Of a stretch of DNA of 31,527 nt, positions 24,356 to 31,306 are shown in pieces. Numbering within the stretch: the first letter of the stretch is position 1; every line of letters begins with the position of its first letter. The stretch is from Bacilli bacterium. Lineage in GTDB: Bacteria; Bacillota_I; Bacilli_A; RF39; UBA660. The position numbers and the translations under genes are program-made. The stretch is taken from the NCBI GenBank assembly GCA_028684735.1, contig JAQUFI010000002.1:1-31527 (forward strand), in the 5' to 3' direction. The notes under the pieces are model-generated. The model was not told the DNA's origin, searched no databases, and saw only the letters and a list, made by a program, of their open reading frames with translations.

Positions 24356-25939
24356 TTATCTTTTTTTAGCCTTTTCAATTCTTATAACACGATCATTTAA
24401 TTTTTTATTATAAACTTTACTGATTACTTCGTCAACGACATTATTATTAACATCCATAAAAGTAAACTTTGTCAGTATTTCTATATTATTAAAATTATCT
24501 TTATCAACTTTCGTTTCAGCTTTTAAAAAGTCTAGTAGTGTTCCTCTTTTTAAATTATCCATTTTCCCAATCGTTAAAAAAACTCTTGTTGAATTAGCAC
24601 TAATACGAGCTTTTTGTTCAACGTCTTTTAAATCCTTCTTAAAGTCAGATCCTAGTTCTTTACTAAAAATATGTTTTAATAATCCAGCTGAAAACTTGAT
24701 TAATTCATCTTTATTCATATCACGAACATATTTTATATATGGTTCATGATCATTGTTTTCTACCGTTTTTTGGATATTAGTTAAGATATTTTGATATTTA
24801 GTCTCATGAATGATATCACTATCAGGTAATTCAATTAGTTCAATTGTACAATTAGCTGCCTTTTCAATTTCATTTAAAAATTTAACTTCCCTAGGACTAA
24901 TTAAAGTAATTGCTTCTCCTTGTTGTTTAACCCTACCCGTACGTCCAATACGATGAATATATGATTCAATATCTTGTGGTAGATTATAGTTAATAACACA
25001 TTCAATATTATCAATATGAATACCACGAGCCGCCACATCTGTCGCAATTAAATAATTAAAAGCACCTTCTTTAAAACGATCAAGTGTTTTAATCCTCATA
25101 CTTTGAGCAATATCACCATGCATCGCTTCAACACTGTAATTACGTTTAGATAGTTCGACAACTAATTTATCAACTTCTCTTTTTGTTTGACAAAAAATAA
25201 GGCATCTCTCAGAAGCTTTTAAATCTAAAACGCGGCATAATGCTTCTAATCTTGTTTTTTCTGTAACAATAGCATAATATTGCTTAACATTCACCGATGT
25301 CTTACTAATTGCTTCAATCTTAATATTACGATAATCTTTCTTCATATATTTTTCGGCTAATTTAATAATCGTACTAGGCATGGTCGCTGAAAACAATAAT
25401 ACTTGCTTATTTTGATTAGTTTTCTTAAAGATAAATTCAATATCTTCTAAAAACCCCATATTCAACATCTCATCAGCTTCATCTAAAATAAAAAACTCTA
25501 AATCCTGCATATTTAAAACTCGTCTTTCAATTAGATCCATAACTCTTCCTGGTGTCCCAACAACAATATCAACCCTTTTTTTTAGGGCTTTTATTTGTTC
25601 ATTGATATTAGAACCACCATAAACCGCAATAATATCAAACTTACTTGAATCATTTAAATTACTAAATTCTTTACTAACTTGAAGTGCTAATTCCCTCGTT
25701 GGCGTTAATACAATTGCTTTTACAAAATTAGTCTTAACATTTATTTTAGAAAGTACACAAGCGGCAAATGCTAGTGTCTTACCTGTTCCTGTTTGGGCTT
25801 GACCAATCACATCATTCCCTTCCATAATTAAAGGGATAATTTCCTCTTGTATTTTACTAGGTGCATTGAAACCTAATTTATCAATTGCTTTTAATACCTT
25901 ATCTGATAAACCAAGTTCACTAAAATTCTTATTATTCAT
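24356..25939 (-). CDS. DEAD-box ATP-dependent RNA helicase with DbpA-type RNA-binding domain
   Basis: About 527 aa with every helicase motif in order: Q motif (FSELGL and KIQEEII), I AQTGTGKT, Ia PTRELA, Ib TPGR, II DEADEM, III SAT, IV LIFCQTKR, V ATDVAARGIHID and VI HRIGRTGR. The C-terminal 75 residues (RVFLTIGKMDNLKRGTLLDFL through VIRIEKAKK) form the DbpA/CsdA RNA-binding fold. Such enzymes unwind rRNA and mRNA structure in ribosome assembly, mRNA decay or cold growth. A GTG at 25960 is in frame; the ATG at 25939 is preceded by AAGAGGT and matches the family N-terminus better. Confidence 0.95.
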   Translation of the reverse strand: MNNKNFSELGLSDKVLKAIDKLGFNAPSKIQEEIIPLIMEGNDVIGQAQTGTGKTLAFAACVLSKINVKTNFVKAIVLTPTRELALQVSKEFSNLNDSSKFDIIAVYGGSNINEQIKALKKRVDIVVGTPGRVMDLIERRVLNMQDLEFFILDEADEMLNMGFLEDIEFIFKKTNQNKQVLLFSATMPSTIIKLAEKYMKKDYRNIKIEAISKTSVNVKQYYAIVTEKTRLEALCRVLDLKASERCLIFCQTKREVDKLVVELSKRNYSVEAMHGDIAQSMRIKTLDRFKEGAFNYLIATDVAARGIHIDNIECVINYNLPQDIESYIHRIGRTGRVKQQGEAITLISPREVKFLNEIEKAANCTIELIELPDSDIIHETKYQNILTNIQKTVENNDHEPYIKYVRDMNKDELIKFSAGLLKHIFSKELGSDFKKDLKDVEQKARISANSTRVFLTIGKMDNLKRGTLLDFLKAETKVDKDNFNNIEILTKFTFMDVNNNVVDEVISKVYNKKLNDRVIRIEKAKKR

Positions 25940-26300
25940 TATAAACCTCTTCCTAAGCACTCATTATATTATATCTTAACCCAACTTACAAGCATTATTT
26001 ATCTTAATTCAAATAAAAACAAATTTACCTTATCTGATTTCATTACATTTCTAATTTTAAGAGTTCATTCATCATTTCATAATGAATAATAAGATTTACT
26101 GCATTTACCTTCTTACGAAATTCCTTATCCCTTTTATTTTAACACCTTTTTGATTTTAGTGTGCATACTACACATAATCTAATTTGCCCTTATATTTCTT
26201 AAAAAAAGATGTTTTTTCAATTATTTACCTTTCATCTTAATAAAATTTGACAATTTATAAAATATATATATAATAATTAGACATAAAAAGGAGGAATACT
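25940..26300. other. Intergenic region between divergent helicase and metalloprotease genes
   Basis: This stretch holds a TATAAT (25968-25973, minus) for the helicase and a promoter for the plus-strand gene (see 26247-26274). A minus-strand frame at 26043-26140 is open for about 31 codons (with HYEMMNELLKLEM at its end) but lacks a start or ribosome site; it may be chance or a fragment of a lost gene. No RNA gene or repeat was recognised. Confidence 0.5.
26247..26274 (+). promoter_or_regulatory. Sigma-A promoter of the metalloprotease gene
   Basis: TTGACA (26247-26252), 16-bp spacer, TATAAT (26269-26274), then AAGGAGG (26287-26293) and ATG at 26301. Confidence 0.75.
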
Positions 26301-27146
26301 ATGCTAGGAACTTTAACTTACATCGCACCATTTATGGTAGCTAATGGCGCTACTGCTTATACAATATCAAAGATGAATGAAAAAAAGACAATTTCTAAAT
26401 TTGATAATTTAAAAATAATTAAAGCTACCCCAATCACTACTAAACCAATTGTACCTGTTGAAATAAAGGATTTAGTAAAGAAGATTGAAGAAAATATTGA
26501 TCATGATTATTTGAATAACTTATATACTAATTTAAGTAACGTTAAAATCAATAAAAAATTATCCCTATTATTCTTAGGAATCAAAGGTCAATATAGTAGT
26601 CTAAAGAATACTTTAAATTATTCCTTAAATAGTTCATTAGAACATGAACTACTTCATTTAGCTAGTTCTCATTATGATAAAGAAAATGATTTATGCCAAA
26701 GTGGATTTGTTAATTACGATAAGGGTTTTACCTTATGTAAAGCACTAAATGAAGGATATACTGATCTTATGGCTCGTAGAATCTTCAATAAAAAGACAAC
26801 TTTCTACGATGGCGAAGTCCGTTTAGCTGAATTCTTTGAATTACTATTTGATAAAGATGAATTACAAAAATATTACTTCAACAATGATTTAGTAAGTTTT
26901 ATAAATAAATTAAGTACTTTTATAGGACGAGAAGAAGCTATTAAAATACTTATTAAGTTTGATTTAGGGTTTGATTTAAAGAAACTAAGTAACCCAGCTT
27001 ATAAAGTAATCTATACTGATTTAGAATTAAAACTATCAGAAATATTTATGAATAGTAACAAACCTATTTCTAAACAATTTGATCATCTTGATCTATTAGA
27101 TAAATCACCAATTACTAAAACGATGAAAAAGATAAAAAAACGTTAA
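26301..27146 (+). CDS. Predicted membrane-associated zinc metallopeptidase (HELLH...NEGYTD)
   Basis: 281 aa. A short hydrophobic N-terminus (about 3-22) may anchor it. The zincin core is clear: HELLH (115-119) within LEHELLHLASSHYD, then after 31 residues NEGYTDLMARR (150-160), where E151 would be the third zinc ligand, as in gluzincins (HExxH followed by ExxxD). A Cys pair (132, 146) flanks the intervening loop. I do not know the specific family; similar short proteins occur in Bacilli without known substrate. The promoter is strong and the gene is monocistronic. It shares its terminator with the convergent Lgt-like gene, the two stop codons being directly adjacent. Confidence 0.82.
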   Translation: MLGTLTYIAPFMVANGATAYTISKMNEKKTISKFDNLKIIKATPITTKPIVPVEIKDLVKKIEENIDHDYLNNLYTNLSNVKINKKLSLLFLGIKGQYSSLKNTLNYSLNSSLEHELLHLASSHYDKENDLCQSGFVNYDKGFTLCKALNEGYTDLMARRIFNKKTTFYDGEVRLAEFFELLFDKDELQKYYFNNDLVSFINKLSTFIGREEAIKILIKFDLGFDLKKLSNPAYKVIYTDLELKLSEIFMNSNKPISKQFDHLDLLDKSPITKTMKKIKKR

Positions 27147-27161
27147 TTATAACGTTTTTTT
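27134..27161. terminator. Bidirectional terminator formed by two abutting genes
   Basis: Perfect 12-bp stem (27134-27145 with 27150-27161), loop ATTA. The plus-strand TAA (27144-27146) and minus-strand TAA (27147-27149) are adjacent at the apex; the stem encodes the C-termini of both proteins. Confidence 0.88.
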
Positions 27162-27854
27162 ATTCTTAATAATCAATAAAGCACCAATAATTATAAACAC
27201 GATACTTATTATTTGATTTAAAGATAGTATTTTATCAACATGACTTATTCTTAAAAAATCTAAACTAAACTTTGCTAATCCACATAATATAAAACTTATA
27301 CCTAAAGTTTGCCAATTAAATCTATTTTTTATTGTTCGATTAAACATATAAATAAAGATTAAAGTAAAAACCAACGTTTCTACTATTTGAATAGGGAATA
27401 AAGAAACTCCAGCAGGTGCAACTAGTGAGTGGTTATAAACAACACTTCCAAATCCACTATATTCTATTCCATGACAGCATCCAACAAGAAAACACCCTAT
27501 TTTCCCAATCGCATACATTATCGGTATAGATGGCATGAAAGTAAAAAACATATCTTTAAATGATTTTTTATACTTTATTCCAAAAATAATTAAACACATT
27601 ATCGCTCCTATAACCCCTCCATAAGCTGAAAGACCTAAACGATAAAAATTAAATTCCCCATATTCCTTATAATGCTGGATATAAGTTAATAATTTAGCAC
27701 CAATGATAATCCCCATATTTTCATATATTAAAGCGCCTATAATTTCATTTTTTTTGAAATTATATTTTTTATAAATTAATAATACAACTATGATATTAAC
27801 TATTAATGACAATAATATCATAATTGAATAAAGCGGAATATTTGTATCAAACAT
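27147..27854 (-). CDS. Lgt-like membrane protein (prolipoprotein diacylglyceryl transferase family, divergent)
   Basis: About 235 aa, seven transmembrane segments with Lgt topology. Family landmarks (numbered from the upstream TTG at 27863): SAYGGVIGA (79-87), corresponding to the HGG loop of Lgt; GKIGCFLVGCCHG (120-132), corresponding to the signature GRIGNF; FPIQIVE (156-162), like HPSQLYE; and FLR (203-205). However the His essential in E. coli Lgt (H103) appears as Tyr, and the signature Arg (R143) as Lys; only the late Arg (R239-like) remains. The GCF-x-x-GCCHG block is typical of a paralogous Lgt-like group. I would not call it a functional Lgt. The ATG at 27854 follows GGAGG by nine bases. 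Second gene of an operon with the zinc-ribbon protein (16-bp gap). Confidence 0.82.
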   Translation of the reverse strand: MFDTNIPLYSIMILLSLIVNIIVVLLIYKKYNFKKNEIIGALIYENMGIIIGAKLLTYIQHYKEYGEFNFYRLGLSAYGGVIGAIMCLIIFGIKYKKSFKDMFFTFMPSIPIMYAIGKIGCFLVGCCHGIEYSGFGSVVYNHSLVAPAGVSLFPIQIVETLVFTLIFIYMFNRTIKNRFNWQTLGISFILCGLAKFSLDFLRISHVDKILSLNQIISIVFIIIGALLIIKNKKTL

Positions 27855-27869
27855 AACAATCAACCTCCA

Positions 27870-28394
27870 CTAAGCACAACTGGTACAAGTCGCAATTATA
27901 GCTCCACCTCCACCAACACACATTGCTACTATAAGTATTATATATAATGTGAATAAAACATTTATGATTATATATAACCAAAAAATTAGTTTTATTACTT
28001 TACTTTCTGGAAACTCAATTAAAGCATTGATCATTGTCATTAAAGCAGCAATAAATGGGATAATGTTTTCGATAATCAGACCTACTCCAATGCTTATAAA
28101 AAATATAGCAAGATGAATACGGACCCCTTTTTTATTATCATTTGAATTTGTTGAAACATTAATTGGTGCATTACATTGTGGACAAACTTTACTGTTTGCC
28201 TCTAACTTCTGACCACATTGGCATGTCACAACAACTGTTGAAGCAACAGCTTGCTCAGGTTTAATTTCACCATTATTATCTTTTTTATTTTGTTCTTTTA
28301 AATATTGCTGATAATTAGAATTTTCCGCAAGACTACAAGACGGACAATAATTTAAGTTTTTTGGAATTTGCTTTCCACACTTCTCACAATTCAT
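27870..28394 (-). CDS. Double zinc-ribbon membrane protein with Cys-containing C-terminus
   Basis: 174 aa. Two zinc ribbons: C3-x2-C6 with C17-x2-C20, and C58-x-C60 with C71-x2-C74, joined by a polar linker, then two or three transmembrane segments (about 92-125, 132-158) and a short Gly-rich tail, MCVGGGGAIIATCTSCA, ending in CxxC-Ala. Zinc ribbons of this kind sit on the cytoplasmic face of small membrane proteins of unknown function. The terminal Cys motif is unusual. It is the first gene of an operon with the Lgt-like protein; GAGGT lies before the ATG and TATGATATAG-type -10 elements lie at 28428-28446. Confidence 0.78.
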   Translation of the reverse strand: MNCEKCGKQIPKNLNYCPSCSLAENSNYQQYLKEQNKKDNNGEIKPEQAVASTVVVTCQCGQKLEANSKVCPQCNAPINVSTNSNDNKKGVRIHLAIFFISIGVGLIIENIIPFIAALMTMINALIEFPESKVIKLIFWLYIIINVLFTLYIILIVAMCVGGGGAIIATCTSCA

Positions 28395-28599
28395 ACTTAT
28401 ACCTCATCTTATATTAATTACTTTTACTATATCATATCTTATATCATATTGCACTACATAAGTTATTAAATCTTTATCCCATGTACCTTTTTAATATAAA
28501 TTTGATAATCTGTTACTTCATAACAACAGCATATCACTTTGGTTTTTTAATTTCATTATTTTATTTTCGATATTCTTCGGCTGAATTAATTGAGTTAGT

Positions 28600-28768
28600 G
28601 TAACATTTACCTAATGTCTATCTTTCATTATGATTTTCGTCCTTATTAAAAAACAGGGTTTTGGTTGTCCTTCAACATCATAACCTTCTTTTTTAATTTT
28701 TCATACAACTTTAAAACAGCTAAATAAGTATGACTTTTTTGTAAATAAACTATAATACCGATTTTCAT
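28600..28768 (-). pseudogene. Remnant of a flavodoxin-like gene with frameshift
   Basis: From an ATG at 28768 the minus strand encodes MKIGIIVYLQKSHTYLAVL then KLYEKLKK, the first strand and helix typical of small flavodoxin-like proteins (usual form MKIGIIVYSQTGHT). In a run of six A the frame slips: the natural continuation, EGYDVEGQPKPCF, is in another frame, and no long frame follows. Weak coding-like text continues to about 28440 (for example LTQLIQPKNIENK). The flavin phosphate loop (SQTGHT) is already altered to LQKSHT. Family identity is from memory of the pattern and is moderate. Confidence 0.5.
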
Positions 28769-28934
28769 TTTTATCGCCTTATATAATTATATATTCATAT
28801 TTATTTTACGAATAACAAAATCAAATAGTTCTTTATAAAGAGTTTTCTTATTCATCACATTATCTCAATTTAATTATACATTATTCAAGGAAAAAATAAA
28901 CATTTTAACAAGATTTGACTAGTACTATATAAAT

Positions 28935-28962
28935 AAAAAACCATCCAACTATAATTGGATGG
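28935..28962 (-). terminator. Terminator of the repeat protein gene
   Basis: Stem 28941-28948 with 28955-28962 (CCATCCAA pairs), six-base loop, then six U on the minus strand. Confidence 0.88.
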
Positions 28963-29005
28963 GAACTACACTATTAAATATTATTTTCTTTGATGAAAAA
29001 ATTAA

Positions 29006-30898
29006 TTAATTTAATCTGATAGCATAAATGTTATAAGGATCTATTTCATTACCTAAGTTTATAACAGGTCTGAAAATATACAATTCCTTATATTCTTTTA
29101 TAGTTTCTTTATCAAGCCAAAATTTTTCCCCTTCAATATCTTTATAATGCTTTTTAGCTTCTTGGTCACTATCATTTCTAGTTGCTTCTAGATCTTTTTC
29201 ATGTATCGTAGCTTCTAAATTTTCTTCATGTATTGTTGCTTCTAGATCTTCTTCATGTATTACAGGATTTTTTATATCATCTGCTAATGTATAAATAAAA
29301 TCATCAAACAGAACATCATCATTAATACCAGTTCTGATAGTAACAATTTTTGAAACTGTTTCAAACACATTGCCTGTACCACTTAATGTGAAAGTATATA
29401 TTCCTGGAGCAAGAATTAAATCTTGATTAAGAGGCATTACTTCACCATTTACTGTTAAAGTAAGTGTTCCTTCATATGATACAAACTTTTTATTTCTAAC
29501 TTCACTAGATTTTACTAGTTCATACTCTCCATATTCAGTTTTTACTAATTTGAAATCACCATACTTAGTATCTACTAGTTTATAGTCACCATATTCGGTT
29601 TTAACATAAACGTAGTCACCATATTCGGTTTTTACTAAATCATAGTCATGTTCAACCTTATCATATAATTCATAAGAACCTTTTTCTGTTCTATCTAATT
29701 CATAATCAAAATATTTAGTTTTACTTTCATCCATTCTCCACTCAACAAATTCATATGCACCTTCATTATCATACCAATTTAATGATTCGATATGGGTATA
29801 AAGATATACAGTGCTTTTATAATCTTTAGGTAAACTTATAACTGCTGTATTTTTATAGTGTTTAGGAGCATTACCTGGAAAATCCTTTGGATTATTAACA
29901 ACATATGCACCTACACTTGCTGATACTAAATCATCATCAAAGGAGATAATTAATTTATTACCATATATACGTACGTTATACTTATAATCAATTGGTCTAT
30001 TATACTTATCTGGTGTTTTTTTGCCATTGTTTTTACTTGAATCAGCAATAGTAAACCATATACCTTCTTCACTTTCAGCATCATTGACATCAATTTCTAC
30101 ATAAGTGTGACCATTTTTAAACACTCCACCATTAATAGCCTCTGCTTTATTAGTATCATTATTATAAGTTAATCTAGTTACTAAAGTATTATCTATAGAA
30201 TTTACCTTTTTACTAAATACAGGAACTGCATATTGTTGAGCATATCGATGATAATATTCAATTACATCTCTAAAATAATATTCATCTACTTTTCGTTCAT
30301 AGAACTCATCTACAGTCCTTTGATAGTAATCAACTACAGTTCTTTCATAAAACTTGTCTACTGTTCTTTCATAAAACTTGTCTACTGTTCTTTCATAATA
30401 TTTATGAGGAATTACCTCATAATAAAACGGATTCAGATACGCTAATGCTCTGATTTTTCCCATGGTTGCTTCATGTCTTCCTGAGTGACTTAAATTGAAA
30501 TTACCACTTTTATTAGCATAACTAATTCCATCTAGTAACTTCCATGATGAAGGGGTAATAACTGCATAATGTTGTCCAAATGATTTAGGGTCTGGAGTAA
30601 TAGTATAACTTTTCTCTACTCCATCTTCAGTTCTAAATGTAACTATTGCATATTCACTCTGTTTACCAGAATCAATAAAATGCCAGAATGAGAAATCGGC
30701 AGTTGGATCACTAAGATTTAAATTAGTAATATTTAGTGGGTTATTTAAATAAAAGGTATCCATACTAGTAAAATTACTACCTGCATATACATTCTTATGG
30801 GAATCATTTAATTTGTTTTCAACCGAGTAAGCATTAATAACCATTGGTTGCATTAATATGCCTATTACAAAAAGAAATAATAATAAACGCTTTTTCAA
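29006..30898 (-). CDS. Secreted protein with three different short tandem repeat arrays
   Basis: 630 aa with a signal peptide (1 to about 23, ending VINA) and no membrane anchor, lipobox or LPxTG motif. Parts in order: an N-terminal domain (24-160); seven 8-residue repeats of the type FYERTVDK (167-222); a central beta-rich domain (225-390) with EIDVNDAESEEGIWFTIADS; seven 10-residue repeats of the type YKLVKTEYGD (399-468); a beta domain (470-540); five 9-residue repeats of the type HEEDLEATI (548-592); and a short end. The start is a TTG seven bases after GGGAGGTG, supported by a strong promoter at 30970-30997. No family recognised; a surface, matrix or coat component is likely. Monocistronic with a strong terminator. 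Confidence 0.85.
   Translation of the reverse strand: MKKRLLLFLFVIGILMQPMVINAYSVENKLNDSHKNVYAGSNFTSMDTFYLNNPLNITNLNLSDPTADFSFWHFIDSGKQSEYAIVTFRTEDGVEKSYTITPDPKSFGQHYAVITPSSWKLLDGISYANKSGNFNLSHSGRHEATMGKIRALAYLNPFYYEVIPHKYYERTVDKFYERTVDKFYERTVVDYYQRTVDEFYERKVDEYYFRDVIEYYHRYAQQYAVPVFSKKVNSIDNTLVTRLTYNNDTNKAEAINGGVFKNGHTYVEIDVNDAESEEGIWFTIADSSKNNGKKTPDKYNRPIDYKYNVRIYGNKLIISFDDDLVSASVGAYVVNNPKDFPGNAPKHYKNTAVISLPKDYKSTVYLYTHIESLNWYDNEGAYEFVEWRMDESKTKYFDYELDRTEKGSYELYDKVEHDYDLVKTEYGDYVYVKTEYGDYKLVDTKYGDFKLVKTEYGEYELVKSSEVRNKKFVSYEGTLTLTVNGEVMPLNQDLILAPGIYTFTLSGTGNVFETVSKIVTIRTGINDDVLFDDFIYTLADDIKNPVIHEEDLEATIHEENLEATIHEKDLEATRNDSDQEAKKHYKDIEGEKFWLDKETIKEYKELYIFRPVINLGNEIDPYNIYAIRLN
29123..29257 (-). 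repeat. 9-residue (27-bp) repeat array, HEEDLEATI type
   Basis: Five consecutive units in the coding strand; the first three differ by only one or two residues, the last two are diverged (NDSDQEAKK, HYKDIEGEK). Confidence 0.85.
29495..29704 (-). repeat. 10-residue (30-bp) repeat array, YKLVKTEYGD type
   Basis: Seven units of ten codons: the middle four or five are nearly identical (VKTEYGD core), the outer ones diverged (YELDRTEKGS, YELVKSSEVR). Confidence 0.85.
30233..30400 (-). repeat. 8-residue (24-bp) repeat array, FYERTVDK type
   Basis: Seven units of eight codons. Two adjacent units (30341-30364 and 30365-30388) are identical at DNA level, indicating recent duplication; outer units are diverged. 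Confidence 0.88.
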
Positions 30899-30969
30899 AT
30901 ATCAACACCTCCCTTATTAATTTGTAAAAAGCTTAAAAATTCTAGATGAAAATATTTAATAGTACCTAA

Positions 30970-30997
30970 ATTATATCACCTTCCTTTACTCTGTCAA
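30970..30997 (-). promoter_or_regulatory. Promoter of the repeat protein gene
   Basis: TTGACA (30992-30997), 16-bp spacer, TATAAT (30970-30975) with extended TG, on the minus strand, about 70 bp before the TTG start. Confidence 0.8.
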
Positions 30998-31037
30998 CAT
31001 TTTTCTTATCTTTGTCGAACGATTGTTTTTTCTGTCA

Positions 31038-31071
31038 ATAAAACCTCACCAATCCTTTCAGATTAATGAGG
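31038..31071 (-). terminator. Terminator of tRNA-His
   Basis: Stem 31044-31054 with 31061-31071 (CCTCA...TGAGG with two wobble pairs on the minus strand), six-base loop, moderate U run (31038-31043). A second hairpin (CTGCTC/GAGCAG, 31083-31098) lies between it and the tRNA. Confidence 0.65.
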
Positions 31072-31109
31072 TTATTATTTATCTGCTCTTATGAGCAGTA
31101 TTTTCTTAA

Positions 31110-31186
31110 TGGGGCGAATAGTGGGGATCGAACCCACGCATAACGGAACCACAATCCGCCGTGTTAACCACTTCACCATACCCGCC
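31110..31186 (-). tRNA. tRNA-His (GTG anticodon), CCA encoded
   Basis: On the minus strand it starts GGCGGGTATGGTGAAGTGG and ends in TATTCGCC plus an encoded CCA. The anticodon loop ATTGTGGTT gives GTG. The extra 5' G pairing with the C73 discriminator (eight acceptor pairs) is diagnostic for tRNA-His. T arm GTGGG-TTCGATC-CCCAC is intact. Confidence 0.97.
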
Positions 31187-31199
31187 ATTGATGTATATT

Positions 31200-31228
31200 A
31201 TTATATCAAGTCTTTTTAATTTTGACAA
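31200..31228 (-). promoter_or_regulatory. Promoter of tRNA-His
   Basis: TTGTCA (31223-31228), 17-bp spacer, TATAAT (31200-31205) on the minus strand, about 14 bp before the tRNA. Its -35 overlaps a plus-strand TTGACA (31222-31227) which, with TAATAA (31245-31250) 17 bp on, could serve the divergent CotJA-like gene. Confidence 0.8.
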
Positions 31229-31306
31229 GTCTTTTTTAATTATTTAATAAGGCTAATACCTATACACAAAAATACTAATTCCATAAAATAGGTTGAGGAG
31301 GTAATT

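Larger units (their letters stand above)
28395..29005. other. Gene-poor region with promoter, gene remnant and terminator
   Basis: About 610 bp. It holds the promoter of the zinc-ribbon operon (28428-28446), a decayed gene on the minus strand (about 28440-28768, see separate entry) and the terminator of the repeat protein gene (28935-28962). Nothing else was recognised. Confidence 0.7.

Noticed and set aside
26043..26140. A short minus-strand open frame with HYEMMNELLKLEM
   Set aside because: No start codon with ribosome site, about 31 codons only, no recognisable family.
29123..30400. CRISPR-like arrays suggested by regularly repeated DNA
   Set aside because: Repeats are contiguous, codon-periodic and without spacers; they encode protein repeats.
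31264..31290. A perfect sigma-K-like promoter (AC, 16 bp, CATAAAATA) before the CotJA-like gene
   Set aside because: The implied transcription start (about 31297) would fall within the ribosome site GAGGAGGT, leaving almost no leader. Such matches are common in AT-rich DNA.
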